Shown here piece after piece: positions 16,618 to 24,906 of a stretch of 50,548 bases of DNA. This stretch comes from CAZMSD01 sp964568855. GTDB taxonomy: Bacteria > CAIWAD01. The DNA lies in NCBI GenBank assembly GCA_964568855.1, contig CAZMSD010000030.1, forward strand, positions 1 to 50,548, given 5' to 3'. The notes under the pieces were generated by a model. It did not search any database. It saw only the letters and a list, made by a program, of their open reading frames with translations, and had not been told where the DNA came from. Made by a program: the position numbers and the translations under genes. Positions within the stretch are counted from its first letter, which is position 1, and the number at the start of each line of letters is the position of its first letter.

Positions 16618-18861
16618 ATGCCTCCCTTGATCAGTGTCTGTTTTGTGATCCTGCTGCTGCCCCTGCTGGGTTTCGCGATCCAGATCTTCGTGGGTCGCCG
16701 GCTGCCGGATCACGGGTGGTACGTGCCCACCGGAGCCATCCTGGCGGGGCTGGCCCTGTCGCTGTGGATCTTCTTCGGACACATGCTGCCCGCCGACGAC
16801 CCGGGCTGGAGCATTTCCTTCAAGTGGGAATTCATCCGCATCGGCGACTTCAGCATTCCCCTGGGGATCGTGCTGGACAACATCACGGCCGTGATGCTGA
16901 TCGTAGTCACCGTGGTCTCGGGCCTGGTGCACGTCTTTTCCACGGGCTACATGAAGGACGACCCGCGGAAGAGCCGTTACTTCGGCTACCTGGGTCTCTT
17001 CAGTTTTTCCATGCTCTGGCTGGTGCTCTCGGACAACCTCCTGGGGATCTTCGTCGGCTGGGAACTGGTGGGCCTGAGTTCCTACCTGCTGATCGGCTTC
17101 TGGTTCGAGAAGCAGTCCGCCTCGGACGCGGGAAAGAAGGCCTTCATCGTCAACCGGGTGGGCGACCTGGGCTTCCTGCTGGCGCTGATGATCGTGATGT
17201 GGCTTTTCCAGACCTTCGACCTGGCGGAGCTGCGCGCCGTGATGGCCGATTTCGGCCTGCACGGCGTCCCGGGCCACATGGAATTCTGGCTCACGCTCAC
17301 GGGCATCGGGCTGTTCTGCGGGGCCGTGGGCAAGAGCGCCCAGTTCCCGCTGCACGTCTGGCTGCCGGACGCCATGGAGGGCCCCACCCCGGTCTCGGCC
17401 CTGATCCACGCCGCTACCATGGTGGCCGCGGGCGTCTACCTGATGATCCGGATCTTCTTCCTGCTGACCTTCGACGCCAGCCTGGTGCTGGCCTACGTGG
17501 GCGGCTTCACGGCCTTCATGTCCGCCACCATCGCCGTGGCGCAGTGGGACATCAAGCGCGTGCTGGCCTACTCCACGGTCAGCCAGCTGGGCTACATGAT
17601 CATGGCCGTGGGCGTGGGAGCCTACTCCGCCGGCCTGCTGCACCTGATGACCCACGCCTTCTTCAAAGCCTGTCTCTTTCTCGGGTCGGGATCCGTGATC
17701 CACGCGATTCACCACGTGTATCACGAAGTCCACGATCACGGCCGGGACGCCCAGGACATGCGCAACATGGGCGGTCTGCGGCGGCACATGCCGGTGACCT
17801 ACTGGACCTTCCTGCTGGCCACGCTGGCCCTGGCGGGCGTGCCCCTGACCAGCGGTTTCCTCTCCAAGGACGCCATCCTGGCGGGCAGCCTGGCCTTCGG
17901 CATGCTGCACCCCGGCCACTGGCTGCTGGCGGTCTTCGGCTTCGGGGCGGCGGCGCTGACGGCTTTCTACATGTTCCGGCTGATCTTCCTCACATTCCAC
18001 GGCGAGTACCAGGGGAAGCCCGGCGAGGAGCGGCACCTGCGCGAGAACAAGCTCAACCTGACCGGCCCGCTGATCATTCTCTCCGGGCTCTCGGTCTTTT
18101 TCTTCTACAGCCCCAATCCCACGGACGCCGCCGCCGGCTGGTTCTACCGCCTGGTGCCCCAGCCCGAGCAGCCGGTGCTCTCGGTGGGCTATCCTTCCGG
18201 GGCCGGACATGCCGGCCAGTCGGAACTCGATGACCCGGGCGCCGGGGAATTCGCTTCCGCCGGACTGGTCAAGCGGGCCTTCGCCACCTCGGTGACCGGC
18301 GACGGCGGAGCGGACAGCCACGCGGAGGAAACGCACGGCGGGGCGGCGGCTCACGGAGGCGAGGTCTCCGCGGGGCACGACGCGCACCAGGACCACGTGC
18401 ATCACACGGCCCACGTCCGGGCGATGATCCTCTCGGTCCTGATCGTGCTGCTTTCCATCGGCGCCGCCTGGCTGACCTACCTGCGCCGGAAAATCAGCGC
18501 GGAGCGGGTGGCCGCGGCGCTGCCCCGGTTGCACCGTTTCCTGAAGGGCAAATGGTTCTTCGACGAGTTGTATCACGCCACGGCCGTTCGCTTGACCATG
18601 GGCCTGGCGGCCGTCTGCGCCTGGATCGACCGGGTGATCATCGACGGCATCGTCGACGGCACCGCCTGGGTGGTGGAGCGCAAGAGCTTCCTGGTGGGAA
18701 TCTTCGACGACGGCGTCATCGACGGGGGCGTCAACGGCCTGGGCTGGCTGAGCCGCACGCTGGGCAAGGGTTTTCGCAGGATCCAGACCGGTGACGTGCA
18801 GGGCTACCTGGTGGGCGCCCTGGTGGGCGTCATCGTGATCATGCTGATTCAGGTTTTGTAA
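16618..18861 (+). CDS. nuoL: Complex I antiporter-like subunit L
   Basis: 747 residues. The proton-pumping Mrp-antiporter core is clear: LGIFVGWELVGLSSYLLIGFW, FPLHVWLPDAMEGPTPVSALIHAATMVAAGVYL and the Lys-containing STVSQLGYMI. A His-rich loop (about residues 565-600) precedes the C-terminal lateral helix, and two more TM segments close the protein. Such His-rich loops are seen in other NuoL proteins. Confidence 0.95.
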   Translation: MPPLISVCFVILLLPLLGFAIQIFVGRRLPDHGWYVPTGAILAGLALSLWIFFGHMLPADDPGWSISFKWEFIRIGDFSIPLGIVLDNITAVMLIVVTVVSGLVHVFSTGYMKDDPRKSRYFGYLGLFSFSMLWLVLSDNLLGIFVGWELVGLSSYLLIGFWFEKQSASDAGKKAFIVNRVGDLGFLLALMIVMWLFQTFDLAELRAVMADFGLHGVPGHMEFWLTLTGIGLFCGAVGKSAQFPLHVWLPDAMEGPTPVSALIHAATMVAAGVYLMIRIFFLLTFDASLVLAYVGGFTAFMSATIAVAQWDIKRVLAYSTVSQLGYMIMAVGVGAYSAGLLHLMTHAFFKACLFLGSGSVIHAIHHVYHEVHDHGRDAQDMRNMGGLRRHMPVTYWTFLLATLALAGVPLTSGFLSKDAILAGSLAFGMLHPGHWLLAVFGFGAAALTAFYMFRLIFLTFHGEYQGKPGEERHLRENKLNLTGPLIILSGLSVFFFYSPNPTDAAAGWFYRLVPQPEQPVLSVGYPSGAGHAGQSELDDPGAGEFASAGLVKRAFATSVTGDGGADSHAEETHGGAAAHGGEVSAGHDAHQDHVHHTAHVRAMILSVLIVLLSIGAAWLTYLRRKISAERVAAALPRLHRFLKGKWFFDELYHATAVRLTMGLAAVCAWIDRVIIDGIVDGTAWVVERKSFLVGIFDDGVIDGGVNGLGWLSRTLGKGFRRIQTGDVQGYLVGALVGVIVIMLIQVL

Positions 18862-18918
18862 TACAAACGATCCGGACCGGCCCCGCGGCGGCCCGGTTGT
18901 CCCAACACGGAGATCAAC

Positions 18919-20430
18919 ATGGAACAGTGGGTGCTGACCTTGATGACTTTCGTTCCTCTGCTGGGGGCCGCGGTCATCACCTTCATGCCCAGGGACAATC
19001 ACAACCTGATCCGCTGGACAGCCGCGGCGGCCACGGCGGTGCCGCTGTTGCTGGCCTTCTGGATCTGGCAGACCTTCGACCGCAACCTCGCGGGCATCAA
19101 CGACCCGGACGGTTTCCAGTACGTGGTGCAGTTCGACTGGATCAAGGCCTACAACATCCAGTACTTCCTCGGCGTGGACGGACTGTCCGTGCCGATGGTG
19201 CTGCTTACCGCGCTGCTCTCCTTCCTCTGCATCTTCGCGAGCTGGGGTATCACGAAGAAGGTCAAGGGCTACTTCGCGCTCTTCCTGCTGCTGGAAACGG
19301 GGATGATGGGGACCTTCGTGGCCCTCGACTTCTTCCTGTTCTACGTGTTCTGGGAGGTGATGCTGCTGCCGATGTATTTCCTGATCGGCATCTGGGGCGG
19401 GCCGAGGCGCGAGTACGCGGCGATCAAGTTCTTCCTCTATACGCTGGCGGGGTCGGTGCTGATGCTGGTGGGCATGCTGGCGCTCTACTTCACGGGCGGG
19501 CACACCTTCAATCTGCTCACCCTGATGGCCCAGGCCGGCACATTCGCCAATCCCTCGCTGCTGATATTCGGGATGAATTTCGCCAAGGTGATCTTCGTGG
19601 CCTTCTTCATCGGCTTCGCGATCAAGGTGCCCCTGTTTCCATTTCACACCTGGCTGCCCGACGCCCACGTTGAGGCTCCCACGGCGGTTTCCGTCATACT
19701 GGCCGGCGTGCTGCTTAAGATGGGCACCTACGGCCTGATGCGCATCAGCTTCCCGATTTTCCCGGGAGTCACGAAGTACTTCGCCACGGCGATGGCGATC
19801 CTGGGGGTGATCAACATCCTCTACGGCGCTTACTGCGCCATGGCGCAAACCGACTTCAAGAAGCTGGTGGCCTACAGCTCCGTGTCACACATGGGTTACG
19901 TGATGCTGGGCATGGCGGCGCTGACGCACCAGGGAATGACGGGCGCCGTGATGCAGATGTTCAACCACGGCACCATCACGGCCATGATGTTCCTCCTGGT
20001 GGGTGTGATCTACGACCGCGCCCACCATCGCGAGATCAACGGCTTCGGCGGGCTGGGAGTGCAGATGCCGGTCTACACGGGCGTGGCCATGCTGGCCTTC
20101 TTCGCGTCCATGGGCCTGCCCGGGCTCTCGGGCTTCATTTCCGAAGCGCTGGTCTTCCTGGGAGCCTTCCAGACCTACAAGCTGTTCACCTTCCTGGCTG
20201 CCCTGGGCATCATCCTCACCGCCGGCTACGTACTCTGGATGGTGCAGCGGGTCTTCCTCGGCAAGCTGAACGAGAAGTACGCCGAGTTGCCCGACATCAA
20301 CGGGCGCGAGCTCTTCACGCTGGTGCCCATCGGCCTGATCGTGCTGATCCTCGGCGTGTTCCCCATGCCCGTGCTGGATCTGATGGACAACGCGACCGTC
20401 CACCTCGTGGAACTGGTGAAGAACTTCTAG
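18919..20430 (+). CDS. nuoM: Complex I antiporter-like subunit M
   Basis: 503 residues with the signature FFLFYVFWEVMLLPMYFLIG (catalytic Glu), FPFHTWLPDAHVEAPTAVSV and a conserved Lys in VAYSSVSHMGYV. The length is typical. The intergenic gap after nuoL is 57 bases, the largest within the cluster, and holds no terminator. Confidence 0.95.
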   Translation: MEQWVLTLMTFVPLLGAAVITFMPRDNHNLIRWTAAAATAVPLLLAFWIWQTFDRNLAGINDPDGFQYVVQFDWIKAYNIQYFLGVDGLSVPMVLLTALLSFLCIFASWGITKKVKGYFALFLLLETGMMGTFVALDFFLFYVFWEVMLLPMYFLIGIWGGPRREYAAIKFFLYTLAGSVLMLVGMLALYFTGGHTFNLLTLMAQAGTFANPSLLIFGMNFAKVIFVAFFIGFAIKVPLFPFHTWLPDAHVEAPTAVSVILAGVLLKMGTYGLMRISFPIFPGVTKYFATAMAILGVINILYGAYCAMAQTDFKKLVAYSSVSHMGYVMLGMAALTHQGMTGAVMQMFNHGTITAMMFLLVGVIYDRAHHREINGFGGLGVQMPVYTGVAMLAFFASMGLPGLSGFISEALVFLGAFQTYKLFTFLAALGIILTAGYVLWMVQRVFLGKLNEKYAELPDINGRELFTLVPIGLIVLILGVFPMPVLDLMDNATVHLVELVKNF

Positions 20431-20439
20431 GGAGAGCGC

Positions 20440-21945
20440 ATGGATTTCGGGCGCGCAACCGAACTGGCCCTGGACAGCCTGGGCTACTTCGTCCCCGAGC
20501 TGATCCTCAGCGCCGCGATTCTGCTGGTGATCCTGGCGGATCTTTTCGTCGGCCGCGGCAAGGCCCTTTCGGGCGACGCCCCCGGGGTGGCCGCCCGGAT
20601 CCCGGGATTCGTGGCCGTCGCCGGCCTGCTGGCCTCCGTGCTGGCCGCGCTGCCGCTGTTCCACACCGAACCGCGGACCATCTTTTTCGGCATGCTCGCC
20701 GTGGATTCGATGGCCGCCTTCTTCAAGGCGCTCTTCGGCCTGAGCACGACGCTGATCATCCTGGTGGGCTTCCGCCTGCGCCACCAGGGGGAACTTTGCG
20801 CCCTGCTGCTGACCGTGGTGCTGGGCATGAACCTGCTGGCCGCCAGCCGCAATTTCCTGATGATCGCGGTCTCGCTCGAGCTGGTCTCGGTGATGAGTTA
20901 CGTGCTGGCCGGCTTCGACAGGCGTGATACACGCAGCGGCGAGGCGGCCTTGAAGTACATGCTCTTCGGCGCCATGTCGTCGGGAGCCATGCTCTACGGC
21001 ATCAGCCTGCTCTACGGCATCACCGGAACGCTGGATCTCGTCGGAATCCAGGGCGCCCTGCAGCAGGGCGGCGAGCCCCTGACCGTCTTCGTGGCCTTGC
21101 TGCTGATCCTGGCCGGCATCGGCTACAAGATCGCCATGGTGCCCTTCCACTTCTGGTGTCCAGACGTCTACGAGGGCGCGCCCACGCCCGTGACCACTTT
21201 CTTCAGCGTGGGTCCCAAGGCGGCCGGGCTGGCCCTGCTGGCGCGATTTCTCTACCCGAGCATGCAGGGCGACCCCCTGCTGCTGAGCATTCCGGTGGGC
21301 GAGTTCTCCCCGGTGCTCCTGGTGGCGATTCTCTCGGCCTTCACCATGACGCTGGGCAATTTCGCCGCCATCGGCCAGCGGCACGTCAAGCGCCTGCTGG
21401 CCTATTCCTCCATCGCCCACGCCGGCTACCTGATGATGGCCCTGGTGCTGGCCAACGGGGACGGCCTGCACGCGCTGCTCTTCTACCTGGTGCTGTATTT
21501 CTTCATGAATTACGGCGCTTTCCTGCTGGTGGACGGGGTGGGCCTGATCTCGAAGGGCGACGAGACCCTCGACGCTTTCCGGGGCCTGGGACGCAGGCAT
21601 CCGGTGATGGCCTTCGCGATGACGGTCTTCCTGGTCAGCCTGATCGGCCTGCCGCCCCTCGCCGGGTTCATCGGCAAGTACGTGCTCTTTGCCGCGGTGA
21701 TCGACGCCGGCTGGTACTGGCTGGTCACGGTGGCGATCCTCAATTCGGTGGTCTCGCTTTATTATTATTTCGCGATTGTCAAGGCGATGTACTTCGAGTC
21801 CTCCGAAGAAAGCGAGGCAGGACCGGAACTGCCGGCGGCTCACACAGGCATCATCGCCGGGCTTTGCGCCCTGACGATCCTGTTGGGGATCTACTGGGAG
21901 CCGCTGATCCGCTTCACCCGCGGGTCGGTGGCCCATCTTCTGTGA
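20440..21945 (+). CDS. nuoN: Complex I antiporter-like subunit N
   Basis: 501 residues with ISLELVSVMSYVLAGF-type TM5 (conserved Glu), VPFHFWCPDVYEGAPTPVTTF and KRLLAYSSIAHAGYLMM. It closes the nuo cluster; GGGAG lies upstream of the ATG. NuoE, NuoF and NuoG (the NADH module) are not encoded in the cluster or elsewhere in the window. Confidence 0.94.
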   Translation: MDFGRATELALDSLGYFVPELILSAAILLVILADLFVGRGKALSGDAPGVAARIPGFVAVAGLLASVLAALPLFHTEPRTIFFGMLAVDSMAAFFKALFGLSTTLIILVGFRLRHQGELCALLLTVVLGMNLLAASRNFLMIAVSLELVSVMSYVLAGFDRRDTRSGEAALKYMLFGAMSSGAMLYGISLLYGITGTLDLVGIQGALQQGGEPLTVFVALLLILAGIGYKIAMVPFHFWCPDVYEGAPTPVTTFFSVGPKAAGLALLARFLYPSMQGDPLLLSIPVGEFSPVLLVAILSAFTMTLGNFAAIGQRHVKRLLAYSSIAHAGYLMMALVLANGDGLHALLFYLVLYFFMNYGAFLLVDGVGLISKGDETLDAFRGLGRRHPVMAFAMTVFLVSLIGLPPLAGFIGKYVLFAAVIDAGWYWLVTVAILNSVVSLYYYFAIVKAMYFESSEESEAGPELPAAHTGIIAGLCALTILLGIYWEPLIRFTRGSVAHLL

Positions 21946-21946
21946 C

Positions 21947-21958
21947 GTGATACATCAC
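21947..21958. promoter_or_regulatory. GTGAT-AC-ATCAC inverted repeat between nuoN and korA
   Basis: Perfect five-base inverted repeat with a two-base centre, starting two bases after the nuoN stop. It contains one copy of the dispersed word GTGATACA. It may be an operator for korAB or simply one of the dispersed motif copies. Confidence 0.3.
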
Positions 21959-21982
21959 CATTCGATAGATCGATGTTACCAG

Positions 21983-22011
21983 TCGTCCCGCGAAGGCCCT
22001 CCGCGGGACGA
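21983..22011 (+). terminator. Strong hairpin after nuoN
   Basis: TCGTCCCGCG and CGCGGGACGA form a perfect ten-base stem around a nine-base loop. Only a weak T-containing stretch follows (TTCAGCATT), so it may be a partial terminator or an mRNA-stabilising hairpin separating nuo from kor expression. Confidence 0.5.
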
Positions 22012-22052
22012 TTCAGCATTGCGGCGCGGCTGCAGATTGAGGAGATAGGGTC

Positions 22053-23861
22053 TTGAACAATCGAGAACTGACCCTGGCCATCGTCGGATCCGGCGGGGAC
22101 GGCGTGATCAGCGCCGGGGAGATCATCGTCAAGGCCGCGGCTTCGGAGGGACTCTATTCCTTCCTGTTGAAGAGCTTCGGTCCGCAGATCCGGGGCGGCG
22201 AATCCTCCTGCAAGATCCGGCTCTCCGACGAGGAATTGCTGAGCATCGGCGAGGAAACGCGGATCCTGCTGTGTTACAGCTGGTCCGACTACTCGAGGTT
22301 CATCGAGGAGATCAAGCTGCGTGACGACGCGGTGATTCTCTCGGACGAGGACGACCGGATCGGCGACGCGGACCTGCCCATCGAGATCCTGGACAGCCAG
22401 ACCTGGATCAAGGTGCCCCTGCGCCGGCTGGCCAACAAGGAAGTCGGCAACATCCTGACCAAGAACATCGTTTCCCTGGGCGTGCTGCAGTCCCTCTTCG
22501 ACCTGCCCGAGCAGGGCATCCAGGGACAGATCCGCAAGCGCTTCGCCAAGAAGCGGAAGGAACTCGTCGAACTGAACCTGCAGGCGATCGAAGTGGGCCG
22601 CAAGTGGGCTCAGGATTTCCGGGCCCAGGACGGGCCGGAGCTGCCCCGCTTCTTCGACTACGAAGCCTCCGAGGCCAAACTGGTGCTTTCGGGGAACGAG
22701 GCCACGGCCGTGGCCGCGCTCTGGGCGGGGCTCAAGTTCTTCGCCGGCTACCCCATCACACCGGCCAGCGACATCATGGAGTGGTTGGAAAGCCGCCTGC
22801 CGAAAGTGGACGGCGTGATGATCCAGGCGGAGGACGAGATCGCCTCCCTGGGAATGGCCATCGGCGCCTCCTTCGCCGGCAGCAAGTCCATGACGGCCAC
22901 ATCCGGGCCGGGAATCTCCCTGATGATTGAGATGATCGGACTGGCCGCCATGGCCGAGATTCCGGTGGTGGTGGTCAACGTGCAGCGCGGCGGCCCCTCA
23001 ACCGGCATTCCCACCAAGACCGGCCAGTCGGACCTGCTGCAGGCCTGCCACGGCCTGCATGGTGACGCGCCCCACGTGGTCCTGGCCGCCACGGACGTCA
23101 AGGACTGCGCCACGATCTCGGTGGAGGCCTTCAACATCGCCGAGAAGTACCAGATCCCCGTGATCGTGCTGCTGGACCAGTTCGTCGGCCAGCGGGTGGA
23201 GGCCGTGCTGCGCTACAAGCTGCTGCGCGAGGGCATCGAGAAGGGCTGGCTGCGCCGCGTGGAGCGGGAGCTGCCCTCCTCGGCGGACACGGCGGTGGGC
23301 TTCCATCGCTACCGGTTCACCGAAAACGGTGTATCACCAATGAGTTATCCCGGCGTCGAGGACGGGTTCTACATCGCCTCGGGGATCGAGCACAACGAGC
23401 TGGGCGATCCCGTCTCGGACGTGGACATCCACATACAGATGCACGACAAGCGCCACCGGAAGCTGGAACACATCCGGCGCGATTTCAATTTCATGCATCC
23501 CTTCGGCCCGGAGGACGCCGAGATCGGCATCCTCTGCTGGGGCAGCTCGAAGGGACCCGTTCGGGAAGCCATGATGCAGGCCGAACGAGAATACGGCATC
23601 CCTTCGAAGAGCCTCACACCCAGCTGCCTGCTGCCGCTGGACAAGGCGCAGATCCAGGAGTTCGTCGACGGCTGCGAGCGGGTGATCGTCACGGAATCGA
23701 GCTACGGCGGCCAGTTCTTCCGCTACCTGCGCAGCGAGGTCGACCTGCCGGCGCCCCTGGCCGTTCCCTTCGCGGTCACGGACGGCATGCCCCTGCCCAT
23801 CAAGCCCCTGGTGGCGAAAATCAAGGAGGTTCACGATGAGCTTGCCCGACGCAAGTCCTGA
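22053..23861 (+). CDS. korA: 2-oxoacid:ferredoxin oxidoreductase, gamma-alpha fused subunit
   Basis: 602 residues from a TTG start with GAGGAG eight bases upstream. The N-terminal gamma domain (IVGSGGDGVISAGEIIVKAA, KSFGPQIRGGES) is followed from about residue 205 by the alpha (pyrimidine-binding) domain with GYPITPASDIMEWLE and TATSGPGISLMIE. The enzyme oxidatively decarboxylates a 2-oxoacid (2-oxoglutarate is the common substrate of this architecture) to an acyl-CoA and reduces ferredoxin. It overlaps korB by 26 bases. The substrate is inferred from architecture. Confidence 0.88.
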   Translation: MNNRELTLAIVGSGGDGVISAGEIIVKAAASEGLYSFLLKSFGPQIRGGESSCKIRLSDEELLSIGEETRILLCYSWSDYSRFIEEIKLRDDAVILSDEDDRIGDADLPIEILDSQTWIKVPLRRLANKEVGNILTKNIVSLGVLQSLFDLPEQGIQGQIRKRFAKKRKELVELNLQAIEVGRKWAQDFRAQDGPELPRFFDYEASEAKLVLSGNEATAVAALWAGLKFFAGYPITPASDIMEWLESRLPKVDGVMIQAEDEIASLGMAIGASFAGSKSMTATSGPGISLMIEMIGLAAMAEIPVVVVNVQRGGPSTGIPTKTGQSDLLQACHGLHGDAPHVVLAATDVKDCATISVEAFNIAEKYQIPVIVLLDQFVGQRVEAVLRYKLLREGIEKGWLRRVERELPSSADTAVGFHRYRFTENGVSPMSYPGVEDGFYIASGIEHNELGDPVSDVDIHIQMHDKRHRKLEHIRRDFNFMHPFGPEDAEIGILCWGSSKGPVREAMMQAEREYGIPSKSLTPSCLLPLDKAQIQEFVDGCERVIVTESSYGGQFFRYLRSEVDLPAPLAVPFAVTDGMPLPIKPLVAKIKEVHDELARRKS

Positions 23862-24723
23862 ACCCGCCGCGTCTCGTTCAGCCAGAGACTATAAGCGAAA
23901 GCTCAAACCCGTCTGGTGTCCCGGGTGCGGCGATTTCGGCGTGGTGAACGCCCTCTACAAGACCATGACCGAGCTGCAGCTCGATCCCGACAAGACCGCG
24001 ATCATCTCAGGCATCGGCTGCTCGAGCCGCCTTCCGGGTTACGTCAACGCCTACGGCTTCAACGCCGTGCATGGACGGGCCCTGCCCATCGCCTCCGGCG
24101 TGAAGATGTCCAACCCGGAAATCACAACCATCGTGGCCGGCGGAGACGGCGACGGGCTGGCCATCGGCATGGGGCATTTTCCCCACGCCGCCCGGCGCAA
24201 CCTGGACATCACCTACATCATGATGGACAACCGGATCTACGGGCTCACCAAGGGGCAGTTCTCGCCCACCTCGGAGCCCGAGCTGGTGTCCAAGACCTCC
24301 ACTCTGGGCAACGTGGAGAAACCAGTCGATCCGGTGCTGATGGCACTCTCCACGGGGGTGACCTTCGTGGCCCGCACGGTGGCCACCAACCTGAAGCACA
24401 TGACCAAGGTCTTCAGGGAGGCCATCGAGCACAAGGGCTTCTCCTTCATTCAAGTGCTGTCCCCGTGTGTCACATTCCGGGGCAAGGAGCAGTACAAGGA
24501 ATACCAGGACGACGGAATCATCTACCTGGAAGATACCGACCACAACTGCGAGAGCTTCCACCAGGCCCAGGCCCTGGCCATGAGCGGCATCCGCCAGCTG
24601 GTGGGCGTGATCTACCATGTCCACCAGGAGTCATTCATGCAGAGGTACTGGAAAGTGCGCCGGGCCCTCAAGGGCGGCAAGGAAATGATGATCCGCGAGA
24701 TGGTGGACGACTTCCTGCCATAA
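23836..24723 (+). CDS. korB: 2-oxoacid:ferredoxin oxidoreductase, beta (TPP) subunit
   Basis: 295 residues. CPGCGDFGVV near the N-terminus and GIGCSSRLPGY give the Fe-S Cys ligands; the thiamine diphosphate motif GDGDGLAIGMGHF with MMDNRIYGLTKGQFSPTSE follows. Without a fused delta ferredoxin domain, the partner is probably a separate ferredoxin. Its position directly after the nuo genes supports electron transfer from KorAB via ferredoxin to the Nuo complex. Confidence 0.9.
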   Translation: MSLPDASPEPAASRSARDYKRKLKPVWCPGCGDFGVVNALYKTMTELQLDPDKTAIISGIGCSSRLPGYVNAYGFNAVHGRALPIASGVKMSNPEITTIVAGGDGDGLAIGMGHFPHAARRNLDITYIMMDNRIYGLTKGQFSPTSEPELVSKTSTLGNVEKPVDPVLMALSTGVTFVARTVATNLKHMTKVFREAIEHKGFSFIQVLSPCVTFRGKEQYKEYQDDGIIYLEDTDHNCESFHQAQALAMSGIRQLVGVIYHVHQESFMQRYWKVRRALKGGKEMMIREMVDDFLP

Positions 24724-24760
24724 ATCCCGCCTCAGTAGTCGCTCTCCTGGTTCCTCGATG

Positions 24761-24777
24761 TGTGACAACGGCGTCAC
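24761..24777. promoter_or_regulatory. GTGAC-N6-GTCAC inverted repeat upstream of the activator gene
   Basis: TGTGAC (24761-24766), spacer, GTCAC (24773-24777). It is loosely like a CRP/FNR half-site pair but with wider spacing. It lies 130 bases before the sigma-54-type activator start and just after korB. Confidence 0.22.
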
Positions 24778-24838
24778 GATTTACCGGAAAACGTCACTCC
24801 TCCCCTTGGGACGTATTTTGTCCAATGACAGCTTTTTC

Positions 24839-24867
24839 TTGATCCAACCTGACCAAAGCTGCATATT
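24839..24867 (+). promoter_or_regulatory. Possible sigma-70-like promoter for the activator gene
   Basis: TTGATC (24839-24844), 17-base spacer, CATATT (24862-24867), in a stretch clearly richer in A and T than its surroundings, 40 bases ahead of the proposed start. Each box matches four of six consensus positions. The consensus of this organism is unknown, so this is weak. Confidence 0.25.
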
Positions 24868-24906
24868 GGGTTCGACCAACCACAAAAGCTGAGAAAACAG
24901 TCCGAC

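Noticed and set aside
18310..18415. His-rich loop in NuoL as a metal-binding novelty
   Set aside because: His-rich loops at this position occur in other NuoL proteins, so it is not unusual enough to report.
16594..19848. 1084-codon open frame on the minus strand opposite nuoL and nuoM
   Set aside because: High-GC codon bias leaves the opposite frame open. The translation is His/Gln/Glu-rich and low in hydrophobic residues, with no fold or signal, while the plus strand encodes clear NuoL and NuoM.
19885..21936. 683-codon minus-strand frame opposite nuoM and nuoN
   Set aside because: Same shadow effect; composition is biased to His, Gln and Asp, and nuoN explains the region.
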